Made by a program: the position numbers and the translations under genes | Notes under the pieces: model-generated | Told to the model about the DNA's origin: nothing | What the model saw: the letters and a program-made list of their open reading frames with translations, nothing else | Database searches by the model: none | Shown: one piece after another, positions 54,200-62,095 of the stretch | How the letters are laid out: each line of letters starts with the position of its first letter | Numbering within the stretch: the stretch's first letter is position 1 | Source: Rhodocyclaceae bacterium | Lineage (GTDB): Bacteria; Pseudomonadota; Gammaproteobacteria; Burkholderiales; Rhodocyclaceae | DNA: 62,095 nucleotides | NCBI GenBank assembly: GCA_028687645.1 | Contig: JAQTZQ010000005.1 | Span: forward strand, 1-62,095 | Direction: 5' to 3'

Positions 54200-55336
54200 A
54201 TGCTGCTCCGCAAAATCTCCCTTTTTCTGCTGGCCCTGGTTTGCGCCAGCCAGTCATTCGCCCAACAACAACCTGTCCCACCTGAACTTGCCGCCAAATC
54301 CTGGCTGCTGCTGGAAGTCAGCTCCGGTCAAACCCTGACCGCCGAGAAGCCGGATGAGCGCCTGGAACCCGCGTCGCTCACCAAATTGATGACGGCTTAC
54401 CTGGCCTTCGCCGCCATCCACAAGAAAACGATCTCACTCGATCAAGCGCTGCCGGTTTCCGAAAAGGCCTGGCGTACCGGCGGCTCCAAGATGTTTATCC
54501 GCGTCGATACGCAAGTCCCGGTTGATGACCTGCTCAAGGGCATGATCGTCCAGTCCGGCAACGACGCCTGCGTCACGCTGGCCGAAGGCATTGCCGGTAG
54601 CGAGGAAAACTTCGCCCAGATGATGAACCGCGAAGCAGCGCGTCTCGGCATGAAGAATTCGAACTTCACCAACGCCACCGGCCTGCCAGATCCACAGCTT
54701 TACACCACAGCGCGCGATCTTTCCTTGCTGGCCAGCGCACTGATCCGCGACTTTCCCGAGGAATACAAAAAGTATTACTCAATGAAGGAATTTCGCTACA
54801 ACAACATCACCCAGCCTAACCGCAATCGCCTGCTGTTCATTGATCCTAGTGTTGACGGGGTCAAAACCGGGCACACCGAAGCCGCTGGTTATTGCCTGAT
54901 TTCCTCGGCACAGCGCGAAAAGCGCCGTTTGCTCTCGGTCGTACTTGGCACAAAATCGGATTCCACCCGCGCCACTGAGTCGCTCAAGCTGCTCAACTGG
55001 GGCTTTATTTCCTACGACGCGGTAACGCTGTTCACCAAAGATCAGCCCGTTTCAAGCCTGCGTGTCTGGAAGGGTGAGATGAAGGAGGTCAAGGCCGGGT
55101 TCACCAGCGACCTGAGCATCGTCATTCCCAAAGGCTACGCTGACAAAGTCGAGAGCAAGTTCATTCCCGACCCGCGCCTCATCGCACCAATCGCGCAAGG
55201 CCAGAAGCTGGGTATCCTGCAAGTCAGTTTCGAAGGCAAGCCATTTAACGAATATTCAGTCGTCGCTCTTGAAAATGTGCCACTTGGCAACATCTTCACT
55301 CGTATCATCGACACCATACGGCTCTGGTTTAACTAG
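54200..55336 (+). CDS. dacA: D-alanyl-D-alanine carboxypeptidase (PBP5/6 type)
   Basis: It trims the terminal D-Ala from peptidoglycan pentapeptides in the periplasm. The 378-residue protein has a signal peptide ending near SFAQ, the active-site serine S59 in SLTK (59-62), SGN at 119-121 and KTG at 222-224. The C-terminal amphipathic helix (ENVPLGNIFTRIIDTIRLWFN) anchors it to the membrane. It starts the dacA-ybeD-lipB-lipA series. Confidence 0.97.
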   Translation: MLLRKISLFLLALVCASQSFAQQQPVPPELAAKSWLLLEVSSGQTLTAEKPDERLEPASLTKLMTAYLAFAAIHKKTISLDQALPVSEKAWRTGGSKMFIRVDTQVPVDDLLKGMIVQSGNDACVTLAEGIAGSEENFAQMMNREAARLGMKNSNFTNATGLPDPQLYTTARDLSLLASALIRDFPEEYKKYYSMKEFRYNNITQPNRNRLLFIDPSVDGVKTGHTEAAGYCLISSAQREKRRLLSVVLGTKSDSTRATESLKLLNWGFISYDAVTLFTKDQPVSSLRVWKGEMKEVKAGFTSDLSIVIPKGYADKVESKFIPDPRLIAPIAQGQKLGILQVSFEGKPFNEYSVVALENVPLGNIFTRIIDTIRLWFN

Positions 55337-55340
55337 AAAA

Positions 55341-55610
55341 ATGGCTTCCTACAAAGACACCCTGCTCGAATTCCCCTGCGACTTTCCCATCAAGATTATG
55401 GGTAAAGCGCACGATGAGTTTGCGCAAGCGGTGCTCAGCATCGTCACCCGCCACGCCCCGGATTTTGACGCAGCCCGTATGGAACTGCGCGCCAGCTCCG
55501 GCGGCAACTACCTGAGTGTGACCTGCACCATTGTCGCCCAATCCAAGCCGCAACTCGACGCCATTTACATGGATTTGACAGCTCATCCGATGGTTAAAGT
55601 CGCCCTGTGA
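55341..55610 (+). CDS. ybeD: YbeD/DUF493-family protein
   Basis: This 89-residue alpha/beta protein is conserved next to lipB in proteobacteria. Its role is uncertain; a lipoate-related regulatory role has been proposed from context. The ATG at 55341 ([18 protein letters not shown]) lies 4 bp after the dacA stop. Its stop overlaps the lipB GTG start. Confidence 0.9.
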   Translation: MASYKDTLLEFPCDFPIKIMGKAHDEFAQAVLSIVTRHAPDFDAARMELRASSGGNYLSVTCTIVAQSKPQLDAIYMDLTAHPMVKVAL

Positions 55611-56224
55611 ATTTGCAGGTCAAACAGTTGGGTCGGGTCGAGTACGAGCCGACCTGGCGGGCGATGCTGGATTTCACCATCGCCCGCACGGCAGATACGC
55701 CGGATGAAATCTGGATTGTCGAACACCCGCCGGTTTTTACCCTCGGGCAGGCCGGCAAGCCAGAACATTTACTGACCGATATTGGCATTCCGGTGGTCAA
55801 AATTGATCGTGGCGGCCAAATCACCTACCACGGCCCTGGGCAGGTTGTTATTTACCTGTTGCTTGACCTGAGCCGCTTAAAAATCAAGGTGCGTGAGTTG
55901 GTCACCGCCATTGAACAAGCGGTGATCGATTTCCTTGCTGCCCATGGCGTGACGGCCGACCGCCTAGCCGGAGCGCCGGGCGTCTATGTCGGCGATGCGA
56001 AAATCGCCGCGCTCGGCTTGAAAATCAAGAATGGTTGCAGCTACCACGGCCTGTCGCTCAATGTCGATATGGATATTTCCCCATTTACGGCGATCAACCC
56101 TTGCGGCTATGCTGGGCTCAAAGTTGTGCAAACCAAAGATTTCAATATTCCGCTCACCGCTGAGCAAGCCGGCGAGCAACTCACCCAATACCTGCTAGGG
56201 CAACTGGACAAACAAAATGGCTGA
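55607..56224 (+). CDS. lipB: Octanoyl-[acyl-carrier-protein]:protein N-octanoyltransferase
   Basis: LipB moves octanoyl from ACP to lipoyl domains. The start is GTG at 55607, overlapping the ybeD stop (GTGA). The 205-residue protein has [12 protein letters not shown] and the catalytic pair Lys ([11 protein letters not shown]) and Cys (INPCGY). The lipA start overlaps its end by 8 bases. Confidence 0.97.
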   Translation: MNLQVKQLGRVEYEPTWRAMLDFTIARTADTPDEIWIVEHPPVFTLGQAGKPEHLLTDIGIPVVKIDRGGQITYHGPGQVVIYLLLDLSRLKIKVRELVTAIEQAVIDFLAAHGVTADRLAGAPGVYVGDAKIAALGLKIKNGCSYHGLSLNVDMDISPFTAINPCGYAGLKVVQTKDFNIPLTAEQAGEQLTQYLLGQLDKQNG

Positions 56225-57161
56225 AAAAGGCGTCAAGCAAAAAGGCGAACTCAAAACTGCGCGCATCCCGATCAAGATCATTCCAGTCGATGAGCCCTTG
56301 CGCAAACCTGACTGGATACGCGTCAAGGCCGGCAACAGCGCCGGGCGTTTCGGTGAAATCAAAACCATGCTGCGCGAAAAGAAGCTGCACACGGTCTGCG
56401 AAGAAGCCGCGTGTCCCAACATCGGTGAATGCTTTGGTCGTGGCACCGCCACCTTCATGATCCTCGGCGACATCTGCACCCGCCGCTGCCCCTTCTGCGA
56501 CGTTGGTCATGGCCAGCCCTTGCCACCCAACCCGGACGAGCCACGCGAACTCAGCGAATCGGTCGCTGCTCTCAAACTGAAATACGTGGTCATAACCAGC
56601 GTTGACCGTGATGATCTGCGTGACGGAGGCGCCCAGCACTTCGTCGATGTCATTCGCCACACCCGCGAGCTATCGCCGACTACCACCATCGAAACCCTGG
56701 TTCCCGACTTCCGTGGCCGCATGGAGATTGCGCTCGAAGTCCTCGGCAGCGCCCTGCCCGATGTGCTCAACCACAATATGGAAACCATCCCGCGCCTCTA
56801 CAAGCAGTCACGCCCCGGCGCCGACTACAAGCATTCGCTGGAATTTCTCAAGCAATTCAAGGTGCGCTACCCGCAGGTCAAAACCAAATCCGGCCTGATG
56901 GTCGGCCTCGGTGAAACCGATGAAGAAATCCTTGAAGTGATGCGCGACCTGCGCGCCCACGATGTCGAAATGCTGACCATCGGCCAGTATCTGGCCCCAT
57001 CCGGCCATCACCTGCCAGTCACGCGCTATGTGCATCCCGATGTTTTCAAAATGTACGAAGAAGAAGCCCAAAAAATGGGCTTCTCCGGTGCAGCCTGTGG
57101 GCCAATGGTACGTTCAAGCTATTGGGCAGACCAGCAGGCGCACAGCGCCGGCGTCGCTTAA
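56217..57161 (+). CDS. lipA: Lipoyl synthase
   Basis: LipA inserts two sulfurs into the octanoyl chain using radical SAM chemistry. The 314-residue protein has the auxiliary cluster cysteines C61, C66 and C72 ([14 protein letters not shown]), the radical SAM cluster C87, C91, C94 (CTRRCPFC), and the conserved MVRSSYWAD near the C-terminus. Confidence 0.98.
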   Translation: MAEKGVKQKGELKTARIPIKIIPVDEPLRKPDWIRVKAGNSAGRFGEIKTMLREKKLHTVCEEAACPNIGECFGRGTATFMILGDICTRRCPFCDVGHGQPLPPNPDEPRELSESVAALKLKYVVITSVDRDDLRDGGAQHFVDVIRHTRELSPTTTIETLVPDFRGRMEIALEVLGSALPDVLNHNMETIPRLYKQSRPGADYKHSLEFLKQFKVRYPQVKTKSGLMVGLGETDEEILEVMRDLRAHDVEMLTIGQYLAPSGHHLPVTRYVHPDVFKMYEEEAQKMGFSGAACGPMVRSSYWADQQAHSAGVA

Positions 57162-57167
57162 GCCCGC

Positions 57168-57716
57168 CTATCTTTTAACCGGTGGCGGGGGCGGCGGACT
57201 CCCTGGCGGTGGCGGCGGTGGGCTGCCCGGCGGTGGGGGCGGAATACCGGCATCCACCGCTTTAACCGCTGGCCGCGAGTAACTCACGTTGCCCGGCACC
57301 GGCACGCGATGGCCCTTGGCGTACATGCACTGGATGTAGGCGTTATCGTACTGGCGCTGGCTGCCATAACCTGAACTGCGGGCGTTATTGGTGCCGACTG
57401 CACCGCCGACCAGCAGCCCTGTTCCCGCCCCGACCGCTGCGCCCTGGCTACCGCCGATGGCAGCGCCAGCCACAGCACCGATGGCCGTACCAACCACTGC
57501 GCTCCCGACTGCGGCCTGATTGGCTGCCTGTTGCGCCGTTTGGCCACCGACTTGGGCATAGGCAAAGTCGCGGCAAACAAAATCATCGTTGCGGAAGCGT
57601 TCAATCGACAAACCAGTGCCCGGCAAAACCATTACATACGGCCCCGAGGGCATCACCGTACAGGCACCGATCATCAGGCAGCCGGCCAAAATCGGCAGTT
57701 TATTCAGCGGTTTCAT
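57168..57716 (-). CDS. Glycine-zipper lipoprotein with polyproline tail
   Basis: The 182-residue protein starts MKPLNKLPILAGCLMIGACT, which fits a signal peptide with a lipobox near C19. A glycine-zipper membrane segment (AIGAVAGAAIGGSQGAAVGAGTGLL) follows at about 78-105. The C-terminus has three runs of five or six prolines, each separated by Gly-Ser, then VKR. The DNA coding the tail is a near-tandem GGCGGTGG repeat at 57180-57250. Function unknown; outer-membrane or envelope location is likely. Confidence 0.8.
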   Translation of the reverse strand: MKPLNKLPILAGCLMIGACTVMPSGPYVMVLPGTGLSIERFRNDDFVCRDFAYAQVGGQTAQQAANQAAVGSAVVGTAIGAVAGAAIGGSQGAAVGAGTGLLVGGAVGTNNARSSGYGSQRQYDNAYIQCMYAKGHRVPVPGNVSYSRPAVKAVDAGIPPPPPGSPPPPPPGSPPPPPPVKR

Positions 57717-57719
57717 GGC

Positions 57720-58094
57720 CTATTTCTCCGGTTGCGGCAGCACTTTTTGCCACTCACCCTTGCACTCTTTAACGTAGGGGTAATAGCTCTTCGACTCGCT
57801 GCAATAATGCCAATAGTTAGTGCTTGGCGCTTCCTGCTGCTGCTCGGTAATCACCGTACTCTGTTCAATATAGACCGGTGGTGGCCGAACGATGATCGGC
57901 GCCGGTTCGTAGTACGGCGCGGGGTAATAATACGGGCCTGGGTAGTAGGGGCGATAAAACGGTGCGCCCCAGAAAACGCTGGGGCCGACATAAATCCCGA
58001 CATTTGCGCCACGATGATGGCGCCCATTCGCCCAGGCGCTGGTTGCGGTGATTGACAGCGCGGCACACACCAGCAGTAATTTTTTCATGATCAT
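57720..58094 (-). CDS. Tyr/Pro-rich exported protein
   Basis: The 124-residue protein has a signal peptide (KKLLLVCAALSITATSAWA) and a mature part with many Tyr and Pro (PYYPGPYYYPAPYY). The C-terminal segment (YYPYVKECKGEWQKVLPQP) is conserved in some proteobacterial hypothetical proteins. I chose ATG 58094 because AGGAG lies nine bases before it. It precedes the glycine-zipper gene on the same strand by 3 bp. Confidence 0.8.
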   Translation of the reverse strand: MIMKKLLLVCAALSITATSAWANGRHHRGANVGIYVGPSVFWGAPFYRPYYPGPYYYPAPYYEPAPIIVRPPPVYIEQSTVITEQQQEAPSTNYWHYCSESKSYYPYVKECKGEWQKVLPQPEK

Positions 58095-58201
58095 CGCGGC
58101 TCACTCCTGACAACGCATATTGACTCAATGATCACGATAACGGAATTTTGCGCCGCTGACTGAAACAGTTTGCGCTGATTTGTAAGCAAGCGTAAATGCC
58201 A

Positions 58202-58237
58202 ACGGCCAGAACCAACCCGCAGGTCAGCGCTGGCCGT
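58202..58237. terminator. Weak hairpin after the CoA hydrolase gene
   Basis: ACGGCCAG and CTGGCCGT form an 8-bp stem with a long loop of about 20 bases, 18 bp past the stop at 58255. There is no T-tract on that strand, so termination is uncertain. Confidence 0.4.
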
Positions 58238-58254
58238 CGCCAAAAAAATCGGCC

Positions 58255-59550
58255 TTACAGCAGCTTGATTTTCTTCGCCGCCTCGGTCAGTTCATCGCGG
58301 AACTTCGGATGGGCGATGCCGATCAGTGCAGCGCAACGCTGCCTGGCGGTCTTGCCACGCAATTGCGCGACACCAAACTCAGTCACCACATAGTTGATGT
58401 CATTCTTGCTGGTCGACACATGCGTACCGGTCGACAGCGACGGCACGATGCGTGAAATGCTGTCGTCCTTGGCTGTGGCTGGCAGCACGATAAAGGCTTT
58501 GCCACCATTGGAGCGATTGGCCGCACGTACGAAGTCGGATTGGCCGCCGGTGCCGGAATACGGTTTGTGACCCAGACTTTCAGAACCGCACTGGCCCATA
58601 AAGTCGATCTGCATGGTGGCATTGATGGCGTGCAAATTGTCGTTCTTTGCGGCCAAAAATGGATCATTGGTGAAATCAACCGGGTGCATTTCCAGCGCCG
58701 GATTGCGGTGCATGAACTGGTACAGCTTTTTCGAGCCCAGGGCAAAAGTGGCAAGCATCTTGCCCGGGTGGTAATTCTTTTTGCGATTGGTTACCACACC
58801 GGCCTCGACCAGCGACATGATGCCGTCACCGATCATTTCGGTGTGAATACCCAGGTCGTGTTTGTGCGTCAGCTGCATCACCACGGCATCAGGAATGCCG
58901 CCGTAGCCGATTTGCAGGGTGGCGCCATCCGGGATCATATCGGCAACATATTTGCCGATAGCTTCCTGCACCGGGCCAATTTTGGGCAGGCCGACTTCGA
59001 GAATCGGGTCGTCACTTTCCACCAGCGCGGCAACCTGTGAAATGTGGATGTGACAATTGCCGTTGGCAAACGGCACATTCGGATTCACTTCCAACACCAC
59101 GGCATGCGATTTCTCAATCGCTGCCATGGTGTAGTCGGCACCCAGCGACAGGGAGAAATAGCCGTATTCGTCCATCGGCGAGGCCAGGGTAAAAACGACA
59201 TTGGCCGGCATCAGATCACGTTTGATCAGCGCCGGCATTTCGGAGAAGTAAGCCGGAATGTAATCGACCCAGCCTTCGCTGCCGCCAGCGCGTGTCACGC
59301 CACTAAAGAAATAGGCCGTGTGGCGGACGTTTTCCTGAGTTTCCGGATCGACATAGGCGTATTTGCGCACCGGCAGAATTTGCGAAATCTGCACGCCGCG
59401 AAAATCACGACGCGCCTCTGAAAGCGCGGTCAGCAGGGCCGGCGGTTCGGCCACGGCGGTTGGCACGACAATGGTGTCGCCATTTTTGACGACGCGAATC
59501 GCGTCGGCGGCAGACATGCGTTTTTGTTGATACAAGGCTTTGACTGACAT
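58255..59550 (-). CDS. Acetyl-CoA hydrolase / CoA-transferase family
   Basis: The 431-residue protein belongs to the family of acetyl-CoA hydrolases and acetate/succinate/4-hydroxybutyrate CoA-transferases. The catalytic glutamate is E238 in HTEMIGDG, and the family segments QIGYGGIPDAV and GTGGQSDFVRAA are present. The substrate cannot be told. It follows rlmL by 29 bp. Confidence 0.93.
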   Translation of the reverse strand: MSVKALYQQKRMSAADAIRVVKNGDTIVVPTAVAEPPALLTALSEARRDFRGVQISQILPVRKYAYVDPETQENVRHTAYFFSGVTRAGGSEGWVDYIPAYFSEMPALIKRDLMPANVVFTLASPMDEYGYFSLSLGADYTMAAIEKSHAVVLEVNPNVPFANGNCHIHISQVAALVESDDPILEVGLPKIGPVQEAIGKYVADMIPDGATLQIGYGGIPDAVVMQLTHKHDLGIHTEMIGDGIMSLVEAGVVTNRKKNYHPGKMLATFALGSKKLYQFMHRNPALEMHPVDFTNDPFLAAKNDNLHAINATMQIDFMGQCGSESLGHKPYSGTGGQSDFVRAANRSNGGKAFIVLPATAKDDSISRIVPSLSTGTHVSTSKNDINYVVTEFGVAQLRGKTARQRCAALIGIAHPKFRDELTEAAKKIKLL

Positions 59551-59579
59551 CTCTTCTCCCTTTTTATCGATTTTAAATT

Positions 59580-60722
59580 TCAGACCGGTCGGTTACTCCC
59601 GGCGACCATGCGTATTTCAAACAAACGACACTCCAACGGCCCATTGAACAGCGGCGTTTTGCGGCTCGGCTTGAGGCCAATACCTTTGGGCAGGCGCATA
59701 TCAGCGGTGAAGAAAAAGCAGTTCCAGCCCGCCCAATGCTTTTTCAAAGCCGACCCAAGTTGCGGGTAGAACGCGGCCAGTTCTTCCGTTTCGCCGATCC
59801 GCTCGCCGTAGGGCGGGTTGGCGACCATGATGCCGTGATCGGTGAGCGGCTCAATTTCGAGCGCATTTTGGCAGTCGACCGTAACAATCCCGCCGAAACC
59901 GGCTTCCTGGAGATTTTTGCGCGTCGCACGCACCGCCTTTTCGTCCAGATCGTAGCCACGAATCTCGAGCGGCTCGGGGGTTTTGCAGCGCGCCTCAGCC
60001 GCCTGGCGCATTTTGGCCCAGGTTGGCATTTCAAATTTCGAAAGCAGTTCAAAGGCAAAACCGCGCTCCAGGCCGGGCGCAATGTCGAGCGCCATCTGGA
60101 TCGCTTCAAGTAGGAAGGTGCCACTACCGCACATCGGGTCAACCAGCGGCGTGCCGGGTTGCCAGCCAGACAACTTGAGAATGCCGGCAGCCAGATTTTC
60201 CTTCAGCGGCGCATCGACGCTGGCCTTGCGGAAGCCACGCTGCCACAGGGGTTGGCCGGAGGTGTCGAGATACAGCGTGCACTCATTTTCAGTGAGAAAA
60301 ACATGCACGCGCACCTCGGGATTACGCGTTTCAATATTGGGCCGCTCGCCACAACGCTCGCGGAAGCTGTCACAAACGGCATCCTTGACGCGCAGAGTGA
60401 CGAAATCCAGCGACTTGAGCGGGCATTTGATGGCCGTCGTCGCCACGCGCAGGGTGCGCGTCACCGTGAAATGATCCGGCCAGGGCTGCTTGATCGCCAA
60501 TTTATAAATATCGTCTTCGCTGCGATAACCACCCTGGGCGATGAACCACAGGATGCGCGTGGCGATTCGCGACTCAAGGTTGGCGCGATAGCAAAGCGCC
60601 CAATCGCCGGAAAAATGCACGCCACCGTGCGTTTGCTTCAGGTATTGGGCACCGAACGCGGTCAGCTCTTCGGTCAGCAATGCTTCCAGCCCGCGCGGGC
60701 AAATGGCGAAATATTTATTCAT
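59580..60722 (-). CDS. rlmL: 23S rRNA m2G2445 methyltransferase RlmL-like
   Basis: The 380-residue protein has a THUMP domain (about 45-155) and a Rossmann methyltransferase domain with DPMCGSGTF at 185-193 and NPPY at 292-295. In E. coli RlmL is fused to RlmK as a 702-residue protein; here only the RlmL half is present. The ATG at 60722 overlaps the hemJ stop (TGATG). Confidence 0.93.
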   Translation of the reverse strand: MNKYFAICPRGLEALLTEELTAFGAQYLKQTHGGVHFSGDWALCYRANLESRIATRILWFIAQGGYRSEDDIYKLAIKQPWPDHFTVTRTLRVATTAIKCPLKSLDFVTLRVKDAVCDSFRERCGERPNIETRNPEVRVHVFLTENECTLYLDTSGQPLWQRGFRKASVDAPLKENLAAGILKLSGWQPGTPLVDPMCGSGTFLLEAIQMALDIAPGLERGFAFELLSKFEMPTWAKMRQAAEARCKTPEPLEIRGYDLDEKAVRATRKNLQEAGFGGIVTVDCQNALEIEPLTDHGIMVANPPYGERIGETEELAAFYPQLGSALKKHWAGWNCFFFTADMRLPKGIGLKPSRKTPLFNGPLECRLFEIRMVAGSNRPV

Positions 60723-61138
60723 CAAAAGGGCTTTAGAACAACGAGAAAGACAACGGCAAACATCACCAGCACCGGCATTTCATTATAGAAACGGAACCAG
60801 ACATGCGATTTGACATTAACCCCGGTTTGAAAACTTTTCAGCAGGCGACCGCAATGCCAATGGTAAATGACAAGCAGCGTGACCAGCGTGGTTTTCAGAT
60901 GCAGCCAGCCGCCAGAAAAACCGTAGCCCAGCCACAGCCACAAGCCAAAAACCACGGCCAGCACGCCGAGCGGGGTCATGAAGCGAAACAGTTTGCCAGC
61001 CATCAGCAGCAAGCGCTCACGTTCAGCAACACTGTCCGCCGGCACCATGGCCAGATTGACGAAAATTCGCGGCAGATAAAACAAGCCGGCAAACCAGGCA
61101 ACGACCAGCGAGATATGAAGCGCTTTGACTACGAGCAT
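60722..61138 (-). CDS. hemJ: HemJ-type protoporphyrinogen oxidase (CopD-like membrane protein)
   Basis: The 138-residue four-helix membrane protein has the conserved MLVVKALHISLVVAWFAGLFYLPR start with a heme-ligand His, and WLHLKTTLVTLLVIYHWHCG. HemJ oxidises protoporphyrinogen IX in heme synthesis in bacteria lacking HemG/HemY. Its start lies 10 bases inside the end of the upstream epimerase gene. Confidence 0.9.
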   Translation of the reverse strand: MLVVKALHISLVVAWFAGLFYLPRIFVNLAMVPADSVAERERLLLMAGKLFRFMTPLGVLAVVFGLWLWLGYGFSGGWLHLKTTLVTLLVIYHWHCGRLLKSFQTGVNVKSHVWFRFYNEMPVLVMFAVVFLVVLKPF

Positions 61139-62016
61139 GCCGCTTTTCCTTTCAGTGCATCGGCAATCCCGTCGGCGACTGTCGGGAAGGCGAGGCGCAA
61201 TTTGAGTTCATTTTTGATCCGCCGATTGCCGATCTGTCGCGATTCGCGCATGAACGACATCTGCATTGGCGAGAGCACGGATGCCGCCTGCACCCGACTG
61301 ACTTGCGGCGGATGCGGCAAACCGAAGGCATCGGCAAGACGGATGAAATAATCGCTCATTTTGAGCGCGCTATCATCCACCACGTTATAGGTGCGATTGG
61401 CCTGCCCGTGCCGAATCGCCGCGATACAGGCGGCGGCGAGATCGTTGGCGTGAATGTGGTTGGTATAGACATCATCCTCGGCCACCAACATCGGCAACCC
61501 TTTCTCCAGACGCTCCAGCGGCAGGCGATCAGCAGCATAAATACCGGGCGCCCGCAGAATACTGACCGTCACCCCGGTTTGTCGCCCCCAGGCACGCAAG
61601 ACACGCTCGGCATCGACACGACGCCCGGCACGCGGGCTTTCGGCCAGCACACGACGCGTCTCGTCAATTTTCGCCCCGCTGCAATTGCCATAAACCCCGG
61701 TGGTGCTAACGTAAATCAGGCGGCGTGGTAGACTTTTGCCCTTGCCGAGAGCCGCCAGCAAGTGCCGGGTTCGCGTATCGCGAGTGCCCTGCGTCGGTGG
61801 TGGCGCGAGGTGCAGCACGATGTCGGCCAGCCCTGACAGACGATCCAGACTGCTGCGCTGATCGAGATCGGCAAGAAGCGGAATCGCCCCGGCAAACCGC
61901 CAGTCTGCCTGCTTTTCTGCCTTGCGCAGCAGGGCAAAGACCCGGTAGTGTCCGGCCAGTTGAAGAAGAATGCGGCGGGCAACATCCCCGCTGCCAACGA
62001 TCAATATTTTTTGCAC
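61129..62016 (-). CDS. NAD-dependent epimerase/dehydratase family protein
   Basis: The 295-residue protein has a Rossmann fold (KILIVGSGDVARRIL near residue 3) and YVSTTGVYG, the segment holding the active-site Ser/Tyr of extended SDRs. It resembles YeeZ-type sugar or NAD epimerases. The substrate is unknown. It is divergent from the gene at the right edge, with 29 bp between them. Confidence 0.9.
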   Translation of the reverse strand: MQKILIVGSGDVARRILLQLAGHYRVFALLRKAEKQADWRFAGAIPLLADLDQRSSLDRLSGLADIVLHLAPPPTQGTRDTRTRHLLAALGKGKSLPRRLIYVSTTGVYGNCSGAKIDETRRVLAESPRAGRRVDAERVLRAWGRQTGVTVSILRAPGIYAADRLPLERLEKGLPMLVAEDDVYTNHIHANDLAAACIAAIRHGQANRTYNVVDDSALKMSDYFIRLADAFGLPHPPQVSRVQAASVLSPMQMSFMRESRQIGNRRIKNELKLRLAFPTVADGIADALKGKAACS

Positions 62017-62045
62017 GCAGCATTGTAGCCGACCGAAGGAAACAG

Positions 62046-62095
62046 ATGAGCCACCAGATCAAGGTATCGCCCAGCGGACACCAGTTTGTCGCCGA
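62046..62095 (+). CDS. Start of a probable 2Fe-2S ferredoxin-type reductase (cut by window edge)
   Basis: Only 16 codons are visible: MSHQIKVSPSGHQFVA. The start is like that of CDP-6-deoxy-glucoseen reductase/oxygenase reductase subunits with an N-terminal ferredoxin domain, which is a common neighbour in Rhodocyclales. A GGAAAC ribosome-binding site precedes it. Confidence 0.5.
   Translation, partial: MSHQIKVSPSGHQFVA

Overview
The window is chromosomal DNA from a Gram-negative bacterium, most likely a betaproteobacterium and probably of the order Rhodocyclales (Dechloromonas/Azonexus-like). The evidence is the gene order from tRNA-Tyr through rplQ, a 1427-residue RpoB, a zinc-type S4, lipoprotein, SPOR and FadL envelope genes, and a chromosomal integron integrase. 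The family calls come from reading protein sequence; the taxon is an inference.

Layout. (1) 1-1272: a palindrome-rich edge and an integron integrase (intI) whose start codon lies inside a perfect LexA operator; any cassette array would lie left of base 1. (2) 1458-9153: recG-ridA, a small TPR protein, a SPOR protein and a DUF2802 protein, a FadL-type porin with a YciA-type thioesterase, and an Atm1/MsbA-like ABC exporter. (3) 9208-14867: a signalling cluster on the + strand, with a CHASE-PAS histidine kinase, a receiver fused to an RsbW-like ATPase, a receiver-PAS-PP2C (SpoIIE/RsbU-like) phosphatase, and an orphan periplasmic amino-acid-binding protein. This is the least conventional part of the window. 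(4) 14966-46955, all on the - strand and read right to left: tRNA-Tyr, tRNA-Gly, tRNA-Thr, tuf, tRNA-Trp, secE, nusG, rplKAJL, rpoBC, rpsLG, fusA, tuf, the S10 operon, the spc operon with secY and rpmJ, and the alpha operon ending in rplQ. This is the whole translation/transcription/secretion supercluster in about 32 kb. Several control elements are readable: a consensus tRNA promoter, an L10-leader-like RNA, an rplL-rpoB attenuator and long hairpin, a -10 box sitting in the loop of the S10-operon terminator, and an attenuator-like hairpin between rpsL and rpsG. (5) 47052-62095: housekeeping and accessory genes, namely cytochrome c, ilvD, lgt, a VOC protein, an unknown helical protein, a GAF protein, htpX, a NhaR-like regulator, PBP5, ybeD-lipB-lipA, two envelope proteins rich in proline or tyrosine, an acetyl-CoA hydrolase/CoA-transferase, rlmL, hemJ, an NAD-dependent epimerase, and the first codons of a probable ferredoxin-type reductase.

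How the parts work together. Region 4 makes the ribosome, RNA polymerase, EF-Tu/EF-G and the Sec channel under stacked autoregulatory and attenuation signals. Region 5 holds a coupled lipoate module (dacA-ybeD-lipB-lipA). Region 3 looks like a phosphorelay that feeds a partner-switching output whose STAS partner is not in the window. No CRISPR array, insertion sequence, prophage or rRNA gene was seen. No stretch longer than 300 bases lacks a gene.
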